Source: Dehalococcoidia bacterium
Lineage (GTDB): Bacteria; Chloroflexota; Dehalococcoidia; Dehalococcoidales; DAOWKM01
DNA: 5,882 bases
Direction of reading: 5' to 3'
NCBI GenBank assembly: GCA_030643695.1
Contig: DAOWKM010000044.1
Location: forward strand, 1-5,882
Position numbers and translations under genes: made by a program. Positions 1 through 5,652 of this stretch are shown here, piece by piece (position 1 is the stretch's first letter; the number at the start of each line of letters is the position of its first letter). The notes under the pieces are model-generated. The model was not told where the DNA came from. It did no database searches and saw only the letters and a program-made list of their open reading frames with translations.

Positions 1-112
1 AGAGCGCTGGTCATCAGAAGGTAGGAGTAATGGAACATATCGGCGAGATTTTAAGAAGACAGACCCAGATAAATACATCAAGGGCAAATATGGACGCATG
101 GTCAAACGCTGA
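1..112 (+). CDS. C-terminal tail of a probable DnaD-domain replication protein (partial)
   Basis: An open frame enters from the left edge (first full codon at base 2) and ends at TGA 110-112, giving 36 residues. The last part reads TDPDKYIKGKYGRMVKR, a basic Lys/Tyr-rich tail preceded by GTYRRDFKK. From memory this matches the extreme C-terminus of DnaD-like primosome proteins of Chloroflexota and some Firmicutes; no DnaD domain itself is visible because the gene begins outside the window. DnaD proteins act with the helicase loader at the origin or at restarted forks, so the next gene, a DnaC/DnaI-like ATPase, fits as a partner. The frame overlaps the annotated start of that gene by 83 bp. 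An alternative is that this is a chance open frame, but the conserved-looking tail and the gene pairing argue against that. Confidence 0.6.
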   Translation, partial: ERWSSEGRSNGTYRRDFKKTDPDKYIKGKYGRMVKR

Positions 113-1442
113 AGAACCAGAAGAGCCTTCGCCCAGCTCAAGTTGTCCTATCTGTAAAGGAGCCGGCTTTGTTCATCCCCTTCTACTCTCAGGGAAGCCA
201 GATTTCAGTCGGGTTATCCCCTGCCGCTGTAGCCAAGAGAAATCGACTAAAGAGCGCCAAGCTCATCTACAGCGATATAGTAACCTGGGCTCGCTAACTC
301 GCTTCACCTTTGATACCCTACTCCCTAAAGGCAGAGGCAAGAATCCCATTGACCAAGAGCAGTTTAACCAGGTTTATGAAGCAGCCAAGACATTCGCCGC
401 CGAACCCAAGGGGTGGTTAATCCTAGTTGGTCCCAGCGGCTGTGGCAAGACACACCTAGCCGCAGCTATCGCCAACGAACGCCTTAGCCACAGTTATCCT
501 GTTTTCTTTATTACCACCCCTGACCTTCTAGACCACCTGCGTTCCGTATTCAGCCCCGATAGCGAAATGCCCTACGATGAGTTCTTCGACCAAGTGCGTA
601 ACGCCCCATTACTAGTTCTAGACGATTTAGGGGTTCAAACCAGCACACCCTGGGCTGAGGAAAAATTGGACCAATTGCTAAATCATCGCTTTAATAGTGA
701 ACTACCCACCGTGATTACGACTAATACCCTCATTGAGCAGCTGGATGAAAGAATCCGCACCCGCCTAAGTGACCCTGAACTATGTCACATATACGTGGTT
801 GAGGAAAGGCAACCTGTCCCACTATCTCACACTGGCGGTCTTGAGCTAGAGCTGCTGAGAAACATGACCTTTGACAACTTTGACTGGAGACGGGTTAATT
901 TGCTACCGGAACAACGCCAGAACCTGGAGGACATATTCCACTCGGCGGTTGATTTTGCCAAGTCTCCTGAAGGCTGGCTGGTGTTGATGGGAGTTAACGG
1001 CTGTGGTAAAACCCACCTAGCGGCAGCTATCGCCAACGAGCGCCTTAAAGCCGGTAAGCCTACCTTGTTCGTGGTGGTGCCTGATTTCCTTGACCATCTA
1101 CGCTCTACCTTCAGCCCCGAGAGCAAGGTATCCTATGACCAGCTCTTTGAAAGCGTAAAGAAGGCTCCACTGCTCATCCTAGATGATTTCGGTGAGCAAT
1201 CAACCACCCCCTGGGCACAGGAAAAGCTTTATCAGGTCATCAACTATCGCTATAATGCCCGGCTGGCGACGGTATTCACCACCTGCTATTCATTGGATGA
1301 GATTGAGCCTCGTATCAGTTCCCGATTGCAAGACCCTCGTCTCAGCCTACTACGCAACATTATCGCTCCCGACTACCGGGGTGATTTACAATCTATCCGG
1401 AGCGCTAAAAGGACATATCGCCACGATATGAAGAGGCGCTGA
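30..1442 (+). CDS. Tandem double-AAA+ DnaC/DnaI-like helicase loader
   Basis: A 470-residue cytoplasmic ATPase, about twice the usual length of DnaC/DnaI loaders (roughly 245-310 residues). Residues 1-38 are polar. Cysteines 39, 42, 65 and 67 (CPIC and CRC) form a zinc-finger-like pair as in DnaI-type loaders. AAA+ domain 1 has Walker A GPSGCGKT (134-141), Walker B LLVLDD (194-199), sensor-1 TTN (230-232) and a box-VII arginine region RIRTRL (241-246). Domain 2 repeats this: GVNGCGKT (321-328), LLILDD (381-386), TTC instead of TTN (417-419), and RISSRL (428-433). The family role is ATP-dependent loading of the replicative DnaB helicase; that function is inferred here. The preceding DnaD-like tail supports a primosome role. 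The start is uncertain: ATG 30 has AGAAGG 8 bases upstream but overlaps the previous gene by 83 bp; ATG 90 (Met21) has AAGGG 5 bases upstream and would overlap by 23 bp, still keeping the zinc finger. Confidence 0.87.
   Translation: MEHIGEILRRQTQINTSRANMDAWSNAEEPEEPSPSSSCPICKGAGFVHPLLLSGKPDFSRVIPCRCSQEKSTKERQAHLQRYSNLGSLTRFTFDTLLPKGRGKNPIDQEQFNQVYEAAKTFAAEPKGWLILVGPSGCGKTHLAAAIANERLSHSYPVFFITTPDLLDHLRSVFSPDSEMPYDEFFDQVRNAPLLVLDDLGVQTSTPWAEEKLDQLLNHRFNSELPTVITTNTLIEQLDERIRTRLSDPELCHIYVVEERQPVPLSHTGGLELELLRNMTFDNFDWRRVNLLPEQRQNLEDIFHSAVDFAKSPEGWLVLMGVNGCGKTHLAAAIANERLKAGKPTLFVVVPDFLDHLRSTFSPESKVSYDQLFESVKKAPLLILDDFGEQSTTPWAQEKLYQVINYRYNARLATVFTTCYSLDEIEPRISSRLQDPRLSLLRNIIAPDYRGDLQSIRSAKRTYRHDMKRR
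411..1343 (+). repeat. Intragenic tandem duplication of the AAA+ module
   Basis: Codons 128-251 (bases 411-782) and codons 315-438 (bases 972-1343) encode the same P-loop module. Hand alignment without gaps gives about 71 identical residues of 124, and the 16-residue block GCGKTHLAAAIANERL is identical. At DNA level bases 438-486 and 999-1047 match at 44 of 49 positions, mostly differing at third codon positions. This shows an internal duplication, possibly with later gene conversion at the P-loop. Confidence 0.88.
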
Positions 1443-1457
1443 AGATTAGGAAGCAAC

Positions 1458-1487
1458 TTGCACAGTCAACAGGTTTTTTAGTAAAAT
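1458..1487 (+). promoter_or_regulatory. Putative sigma70-type promoter of the HNH gene
   Basis: TTGCAC (1458-1463) and TAAAAT (1482-1487) are separated by 18 bp, in the 78-bp gap between the loader gene and the HNH gene. The -10 matches the consensus at 5 of 6 positions and the -35 at 3 of 6. Transcription would start near 1494, leaving a leader of about 26 bases. The match is modest, so read-through from the loader gene remains possible. Confidence 0.4.
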
Positions 1488-1520
1488 GAATAAGTTTTCA
1501 TATAGAAAGAAGCTTGAGAG

Positions 1521-2027
1521 ATGATAAACCTTCCTGTCCTAGTGCTCAATCAGAGCTATGAACCGCTTAATATATGTCGAGCCCGACGAGCAGTAGTGTT
1601 ACTTTACCAGCGTAAGGCTGAGATGTTAGAGAATGGCTCCGGATTTATTCACTCAGCCAACTATGCCTTCCCCCTGCCCTCAGTAATTCGGCTAGCTTAT
1701 ATGATTAAGCGCCCTTGGAGCGAGAGAAAACTAACCCGTCTTGAGATTTTCAACCGTGACCACTACACCTGCCAATATTGTGGTAAGGAGACTCGCCAGC
1801 TTACCTTAGACCATGTCATTCCCCGATACCGAGGCGGTGAACATACCTGGGAAAATGTGGTCAGTGCCTGTATATCTTGCAATCGGCGTAAGGCAGGAAG
1901 AACCCCTCACGAGGCTGGAATGAGATTAATTCGTCGTCCCTCCCCTCCACACGGTAACATCTCTTTTTACATCCCCCATCACTACCTACAAACTCAGAGT
2001 ATATGGCAGAAATATCTCCCCCAATGA
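1521..2027 (+). CDS. HNH endonuclease family protein
   Basis: A 168-residue protein. Residues 1-65 form the N-terminal part seen in this group (VLVLNQSYEPLNICRARRAV near the start). The HNH fold follows: CQYC at C84/C87, the LDHVIPR segment with D97-H98, N112 in the WENVV segment, and C117/C120 followed by N121. The two CxxC pairs should bind structural zinc and H98/N112 a catalytic metal, so all residues needed for nuclease activity look present. This family is often labelled McrA-like, but no restriction partner or methylase lies beside it, and its target is unknown; a repair or housekeeping role is equally possible. The ATG is preceded in frame by TGA at 1515-1517, so it is the most upstream ATG possible; the ribosome site is weak (GAGAG directly upstream). 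It is convergent with the PSP1-domain gene, 10 bp apart. Confidence 0.9.
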   Translation: MINLPVLVLNQSYEPLNICRARRAVVLLYQRKAEMLENGSGFIHSANYAFPLPSVIRLAYMIKRPWSERKLTRLEIFNRDHYTCQYCGKETRQLTLDHVIPRYRGGEHTWENVVSACISCNRRKAGRTPHEAGMRLIRRPSPPHGNISFYIPHHYLQTQSIWQKYLPQ

Positions 2028-2037
2028 ATAAACCAGC

Positions 2038-2868
2038 TTAATTCTTCTCCCCCGGTTTGTCTAGATGCTTATCCTCAATGGTAACCTTAGTGAGAGGCAA
2101 CTCCACAGTCGTCCCACTCTCCAGCCTGACTAACACCGTTTCCTTCAGTGGGTTACCCTGCACCACACTAGCTATCCCCATAGGTGTAGATACTCGCTGT
2201 CCCTCCTTGGGCAACTTCTCCTTCATAATACGATATTGCTCATTCTCATAGCCCAAGCAGCACAGCAAGCGGCCACAAACACCTGAAATCTTCATCGGGT
2301 TAAGGGGCAAATCCTGCTCCTTTGCCATTCTAATAGAAACCGGGGCGAACTCGCTTAAGAAGCTCATGCAACATAGTGGACGCCCACACCTACCAAAGCC
2401 ACCAATCAGCTTGGCTTCATCCCTGGGTCTTATCTGTCGCAGCTCCACTCGTACTTTGAAACGGTTAGCTAACTCACGAACCAGTCTACGGAAATCAACC
2501 CTCTCAACGGCACTAAAGAAAAAAGTAAGCCGACTACCATCAAGGTTATATTCAGCCGATAGCAGCTTCATTGGCAGATTTAGTTCAGCAATCAGCCTGC
2601 CACACTCAGCCAGAGCCTCCTCTACCTTGCTATCAAGTTCCTGGACACGGCTAACATCCTCAGGTTCTGCTTTGCGCACTACCGGTTTTAACGGTCCAGC
2701 TATCTCACTAGCCAATACCTGCTTAGGGGAAATAACCACACGCCCCAGCTCCAGACCGCGAGTTGTCTCCACCACCACATAGTCATTTACCTCAAGGTCA
2801 ATACCCGCCGGGTCGAAATAGTATACTCTACCCGCTTTCTTGAAACGGATGCCAACAATCTCAGCCAT
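2038..2868 (-). CDS. ricT: PSP1-domain protein, RicT/YaaT family
   Basis: A 276-residue protein, the usual length for the family (about 275 in B. subtilis). The N-terminus MAEIVGIRFKKAGRVYYFDP and the conserved core CGRPLCC (C161, C166, C167) and CGRLLCC (C198, C203, C204) are hallmarks of the PSP1 C-terminal region. In B. subtilis RicT (YaaT) joins RicA and RicF in a complex carrying iron-sulfur clusters that affects RNase Y-dependent mRNA maturation, biofilm and sporulation; the paired Cys motifs seen here are candidate cluster ligands. Which of these roles holds in this organism is unknown, since RicA and RicF are not in view. The frame is open 7 codons further up (ATG 2889), but the strong GAGGAG 5 bases before ATG 2868 and the family N-terminus favour 2868. 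Its ATG overlaps the holB stop by 8 bp, indicating translational coupling. Same gene order as B. subtilis holB-yaaT. Confidence 0.88.
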   Translation of the reverse strand: MAEIVGIRFKKAGRVYYFDPAGIDLEVNDYVVVETTRGLELGRVVISPKQVLASEIAGPLKPVVRKAEPEDVSRVQELDSKVEEALAECGRLIAELNLPMKLLSAEYNLDGSRLTFFFSAVERVDFRRLVRELANRFKVRVELRQIRPRDEAKLIGGFGRCGRPLCCMSFLSEFAPVSIRMAKEQDLPLNPMKISGVCGRLLCCLGYENEQYRIMKEKLPKEGQRVSTPMGIASVVQGNPLKETVLVRLESGTTVELPLTKVTIEDKHLDKPGEKN

Positions 2869-3880
2869 ACTTTCTCCTCGGTATGTCAAGCATTAATACT
2901 TCCAATACTAACTGCGGGTTAGCATTTTGCCTGAGCTGCTCCTTAGCCGCCTGGATACTATTAACAACAGCCTTTATCTGAGCCAGGCTATAACCCCTGA
3001 CCATCTCAATAAGTGTGGCTAACCGGTCAATACTAGTAACAGTATCATTGCAATCTACCTTAACCAACATAAGGTCATGCCACCAATCAAGCCATAAATC
3101 CAATCTCTCCTGAACCATTCTCCTATTTTGGCTAAACTGAGCGGCTAGCTGGATAGCATAAGCAAAACGCTCCTCATAGTCAGCATTAATTATGTCAAGT
3201 AACATATCCACCTGCTCAGTCCGTTGCCGAAGCAAATCATCATCAACGGCAGCCAATAGTGCCCAACCCAGGCAGCCATGGGAAAGCCTAGCCAGAAGCT
3301 TAGCCCTTTGTGGCTCAATACCCCAGCGACTACTAAGGGCAGCCTCTACCTCAACAGCCGCCAAGGGGGGTAGCTCCAGCCGCTGGCAACGAGAAATCAC
3401 TGTAGCTGGCAGGAGCCTCTCATCTGTGGTCAGCAATATAAAGATTACCCTACCTACTGGCTCCTCTAAGGTCTTGAGCAGGCAGTTAGCTGCCTCATTT
3501 GACAACAGCTCAGCATCATCAATAATAAATACCTTATACCTACCCTCAAAGGGTGGCAAGCTAGCTGAGTGTTGCATCTGTCTAATCTGGTCAATACTAA
3601 TTTCCGCCTGAGACTTAGTCTCGGCTGAACTCCTATTCTGAGTCAAGCTAATAATCTGGACATCGGCATGCTTGGCCGAAACTATTTTCTGACAAGAACC
3701 ACACTCACCGCAGGGGGGTTCATCCCCCTCGCAATTCAATGCCTGGGCTAGATTTAACGCCAAAGTCATCTTCCCCACATGGGGGGGACCAACCAGAAGA
3801 TAGGCATGAGCCACGGTTTCCCTCTCCAAGCCGTGCTGGAGCAAGGATACTGCTCTGGTTTGCCCGACCACCTGCCACAT
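2861..3880 (-). CDS. holB: DNA polymerase III delta' subunit (clamp loader)
   Basis: A 339-residue AAA+ protein. It starts MWQVVGQTRAVSLLQHGL, then HAYLLVGPPHVGKMT (P-loop with K37), a zinc module with C50, C57, C60 and C63 (CGECGSC), Walker B-like VFIIDD (117-122), KTLEEP (136-141), sensor-1 region LLTTDE (149-154) and the SRC motif (163-165) typical of clamp-loader subunits. Delta' joins delta and the tau/gamma subunits to open and load the beta sliding clamp. The P-loop has GKMT in place of GK[ST]; delta' is often a weak or non-ATPase stator, so reduced nucleotide use is plausible. The C-terminal third (about 200-339) is poorly conserved, as usual for the collar domain. The gene starts 1 bp after a 58-codon gene and overlaps ricT by 8 bp, so the three are probably one transcript. 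The ribosome site is weak (an AGAGAG run), consistent with coupling to the upstream gene. Confidence 0.92.
   Translation of the reverse strand: MWQVVGQTRAVSLLQHGLERETVAHAYLLVGPPHVGKMTLALNLAQALNCEGDEPPCGECGSCQKIVSAKHADVQIISLTQNRSSAETKSQAEISIDQIRQMQHSASLPPFEGRYKVFIIDDAELLSNEAANCLLKTLEEPVGRVIFILLTTDERLLPATVISRCQRLELPPLAAVEVEAALSSRWGIEPQRAKLLARLSHGCLGWALLAAVDDDLLRQRTEQVDMLLDIINADYEERFAYAIQLAAQFSQNRRMVQERLDLWLDWWHDLMLVKVDCNDTVTSIDRLATLIEMVRGYSLAQIKAVVNSIQAAKEQLRQNANPQLVLEVLMLDIPRRKYG
2874..2879 (-). promoter_or_regulatory. Ribosome binding site deciding the ricT start
   Basis: On the minus strand GAGGAG lies 5 bases before ATG 2868 and inside the last codons of holB. It would fall downstream of the alternative ATG at 2889, so it selects 2868 as the start. 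Confidence 0.75.
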
Positions 3881-3881
3881 A

Positions 3882-4058
3882 CTAACGCTCTCTCTGTATA
3901 ATTTTTAATACTAAATCCTTGACTTCCTTTCGTCCTAACAATTGCACTGGCCCTAGGCCCTTCTTGCGTAATTCCTCAATAACCTCACGACAAATATATA
4001 TTGGTCGCTCCTTTGTAGCTTCAAACTCCTTCCCCGAGACCTCGCATCTCACCTTCAT
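3882..4058 (-). CDS. Small unknown protein (58 aa) coupled to holB
   Basis: A short gene running from ATG 4058 to TAG 3884-3882. The product is 58 residues, basic and soluble, with no membrane segment or signal peptide. It begins MKVRCEVSGKEFEA, continues ERPIYICREVIEEL, and ends with KKGLGPVQLLGRKEVKDLV and a short basic tail. Only two cysteines are present (C5 and C23), so a single-chain zinc site is unlikely; a dimeric one is possible. A start site AAAGGAG sits 7 bases before the ATG, the best ribosome site in this strand's block. The stop is followed 1 bp later by the holB ATG. I do not recognise a family. Coding support comes from the strong ribosome site, the tight coupling and the sensible amino-acid composition. 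In B. subtilis the position before holB is held by yaaR (with yaaQ and tmk further upstream); this protein does not look like any of them. Confidence 0.7.
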   Translation of the reverse strand: MKVRCEVSGKEFEATKERPIYICREVIEELRKKGLGPVQLLGRKEVKDLVLKIIQRER

Positions 4059-4092
4059 CTTCCTGCTCCTTTCTCCACTGTTTAAGTAAACT

Positions 4093-4133
4093 TTCCCTTG
4101 CTTCTGCCTAAATGAGGCTGTTTATCAAGGGAA
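4093..4133 (-). promoter_or_regulatory. Leader hairpin upstream of the small gene-holB-ricT block
   Basis: TTCCCTTG (4093-4100) and CAAGGGAA (4126-4133) form a perfect 8-bp stem. The 25-base interior holds a second small stem, GCCT (4106-4109) with AGGC (4115-4118). It lies 35 bases upstream of the 58-codon gene's ATG and would be in the 5' leader if transcription enters from the right. There is no U-run, so it is not an intrinsic terminator. A leader control element or part of the neighbouring repeat are both possible. Confidence 0.4.
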
Positions 4134-4135
4134 GC

Positions 4136-4158
4136 TTGAAGGGGCTTCGCCCCTTCAA
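4136..4158. repeat. Perfect short palindrome (10-bp stem, 3-base loop)
   Basis: TTGAAGGGGC (4136-4145) and GCCCCTTCAA (4149-4158) pair perfectly around TTC. The stem is strong and GC-rich, but neither side is followed by a T-run in its own direction (AAAACC on the right, GCTTCC when read leftward), so it is not a classical rho-independent terminator. Small palindromes of this type occur as dispersed intergenic repeats in many genomes; dispersal here is inferred. It could still act as an RNA 3'-end stabiliser for lysA. Confidence 0.6.
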
Positions 4159-4162
4159 AACC

Positions 4163-4215
4163 TATCCCTCCCCCTCATGATAGGAATATATATCCATACC
4201 ATGGAGAGGGGGATA
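4163..4215. repeat. Long imperfect palindrome, likely dispersed intergenic repeat
   Basis: The left arm TATCCCTCCCCCTCATG (4163-4179) and right arm CATGGAGAGGGGGATA (4200-4215) are imperfect reverse complements, with a 20-base AT-rich centre that is itself nearly symmetric (GGAATATATATCC at 4183-4195). A second G-rich piece, AAGGGGGTGAGG, follows at 4216-4227. The strong purine/pyrimidine strand bias and arm symmetry suggest a small palindromic mobile or remnant element rather than coding sequence. No open frame crosses it. Confidence 0.5.
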
Positions 4216-4241
4216 AAGGGGGTGAGGTAGATAAACAATCT

Positions 4242-5549
4242 CTAAACTAAATCACACCTGGTCAGGTCTTCAAGAGTCTCCCGGCGCCGAATAAGACGAG
4301 CCTTACCCTCCTTAACCAGAACAATTGCTGGTCTTGGTGCCGCATTATAGTTACTTGCCATAGGCAGACAATAAGCACCACAGTCGGGTATGGCTATTAT
4401 GTCACCGGCTGAGACCGAAGGCAGCTCAATATCCCTGACCAATATATCACCTGACTCGCAGAACTTACCAGCAATGGTAACCTTCCCTGCTTCCTTTCCC
4501 GACATCTTATTGGCTACCACTGCCTCATATTTAGAACCATAAAGGGCAGGACGGATATTATCCGCCATACCACCATCTACCGAAATATAGCGCCTGACAC
4601 CTGGTATGTCTTTAATGGCACCCACCTTATACAGGGCTACCCCCGCCTGCCCAACTACCACCCTCCCCGGCTCAACGATAAGCCTCGGCAGTGCCAGCTT
4701 TAGCTCACGGCACTTATCAATAACCTTAGACGCTACTGCCCGGGCATAAACAGAAACGGATGGAGCCGGAGAATCCAGGGTATACTGGATAGCAAACCCA
4801 CCACCAATATTTAGTTCCCTGAGCTCAAAATTATACTTCTGCTTCATCTCAGCGGCAAAGTTGAGCACAAGCTCGATAGCCTTCTCGTATGGCTGAGCCT
4901 CAAAGATAAGAGAGCCTAAGTGAAAGTGTAAACCAACCAGATTCAGATTGGGTATTGACATAGCTTGAGCTACCGCCTCACCCCCGCTAGCTAAGGAAAA
5001 ACCAAATTTACTATCAACGGCGCCGGTAGCAATATACTTATGAGTATGAGGGTCTACACCAGGGGATAGGCGCAGCAATATTTCAGGTATATAGCCTGGC
5101 TCACTAGCCATTTCAGCCAGCATTTCAAGCTCGTGAAGGTTATCCACTACTATGCGACCAACATGCCACTCCAGAGCCAGTCTGATTTCCTCAGCTGATT
5201 TATTATTGCCGTGAAAATAGACCCGAGCCAAGGGAAAACCAACCGATTGGGCAATACTAAGTTCCCCGGCAGAGACAACATCCAGCCCCAGCCCCTCCTC
5301 GTTAAAGATAAGAACCAGAGCCTTATTTATAACGGCTTTACCGGCATAAATAACTGTGGTATTGGCATAGCACCGGCTAAATTCGCTCTTGAACTCAGCA
5401 CACTTACTGCGCAAGCTAAATTCGTCAAAGAGATAAAGAGGCGTGCCAAACTCAGCAGCCAGCTCTAAAGTATCACAGCCACCAATTATGAGGTGACCTC
5501 GGCCATTTACCTCAGTGGTTAACGGGAATAGAGAAAGCTTAGATGCCAT
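4242..5549 (-). CDS. lysA: Diaminopimelate decarboxylase
   Basis: A 435-residue PLP enzyme converting meso-diaminopimelate to lysine and CO2, the last step of lysine synthesis, in the cytoplasm. Length fits the family (about 415-450). It has the fold-III TIM barrel with the PLP lysine K71 in YAGKAV, the HFHLGS segment (208-213), the phosphate-binding GGG (249-251), EPGR (293-296), PALYGS (334-339), and the second-subunit catalytic CESGD (364-368, Cys364) with Tyr393 in CGAYC. All key residues are present, so it should be active as a dimer. The start ATG 5549 is the only ATG or GTG after the in-frame upstream stop and gives a typical N-terminus (NGRGHLIIGG at 15-24). It has its own promoter and no obvious terminator after the stop; read-through to the 58-codon gene is possible, though 183 bp separate them. 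Confidence 0.95.
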   Translation of the reverse strand: MASKLSLFPLTTEVNGRGHLIIGGCDTLELAAEFGTPLYLFDEFSLRSKCAEFKSEFSRCYANTTVIYAGKAVINKALVLIFNEEGLGLDVVSAGELSIAQSVGFPLARVYFHGNNKSAEEIRLALEWHVGRIVVDNLHELEMLAEMASEPGYIPEILLRLSPGVDPHTHKYIATGAVDSKFGFSLASGGEAVAQAMSIPNLNLVGLHFHLGSLIFEAQPYEKAIELVLNFAAEMKQKYNFELRELNIGGGFAIQYTLDSPAPSVSVYARAVASKVIDKCRELKLALPRLIVEPGRVVVGQAGVALYKVGAIKDIPGVRRYISVDGGMADNIRPALYGSKYEAVVANKMSGKEAGKVTIAGKFCESGDILVRDIELPSVSAGDIIAIPDCGAYCLPMASNYNAAPRPAIVLVKEGKARLIRRRETLEDLTRCDLV

Positions 5550-5553
5550 CTCC

Positions 5554-5569
5554 CCAATGTTACCAATGT
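5554..5569. repeat. Short direct repeat over the lysA -10 region
   Basis: CCAATGT occurs twice with a 9-bp period (5554-5560 and 5563-5569), covering the lysA -10 and adjoining bases. The arrangement is suitable for a repressor or activator half-site pair on one face of the DNA, but a chance match of this length is possible. Confidence 0.25.
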
Positions 5570-5585
5570 GCTACAACGAAGTCAA
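5557..5585 (-). promoter_or_regulatory. lysA promoter, predicted near-leaderless
   Basis: On the minus strand TTGACT (complement of 5580-5585) and TAACAT (complement of 5557-5562) are spaced exactly 17 bp. The -35 matches 5 of 6 and the -10 matches 4 of 6. Only 7 bases lie between the -10 and the ATG at 5549, so the predicted transcript would start at or within about a base of the start codon. GGGGAG abuts the ATG with no spacing, which is too close for normal ribosome binding. Confidence 0.6.
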
Positions 5586-5598
5586 TTTATGGTAAAAT
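5570..5598 (+). promoter_or_regulatory. Weak rightward promoter of the nucleotidyltransferase gene
   Basis: TAAAAT (5593-5598) matches the -10 consensus at 5 of 6. At 17-bp spacing the -35 position holds GCTACA (5570-5575), a 3 of 6 match. It lies inside the lysA promoter, so the two divergent promoters would overlap. A leader of roughly 48 bases would precede ATG 5653. Confidence 0.3.
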
Positions 5599-5652
5599 CT
5601 AAAACAATCTAACCTAAATACTATTAGAAGCCAAGAGCATAATCGGAGTGTG

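Noticed and set aside
827..1126. Minus-strand 99-codon open frame inside the loader gene
   Set aside because: It is antisense to a well-conserved AAA+ module, has no family features and no good ribosome site; a shadow frame.
31..2027. Phage or plasmid replication module (DnaD-like, DnaC-like, HNH)
   Set aside because: This combination occurs in prophages, but the adjacent holB, ricT and lysA genes, even codon style and lack of phage genes point to the chromosome; cannot be excluded for bases left of the window.
2366..2782. Plus-strand 138-codon open frame across ricT
   Set aside because: Serine/arginine-rich composition typical of an antisense shadow of a real gene; ricT motifs on the other strand are clear.
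3192..3611. Plus-strand 139-codon open frame across holB
   Set aside because: Low-complexity Ser/Ala/Arg composition and full overlap with the conserved delta' domains; a shadow.
3768..3796. Broken P-loop in holB (GKM instead of GK[ST])
   Set aside because: Delta' subunits often carry altered P-loops and the next residue is Thr; the rest of the gene is intact, so this is not evidence of decay.
4136..4158. Rho-independent terminator for lysA
   Set aside because: The stem is perfect but no T-run follows it in either direction, so it was called a palindrome instead.
5550..5652. Lysine riboswitch ahead of lysA
   Set aside because: The predicted transcript start is at the ATG and the gap is only 103 bp shared with a divergent gene; there is no room for the large, conserved lysine aptamer and no terminator stem.
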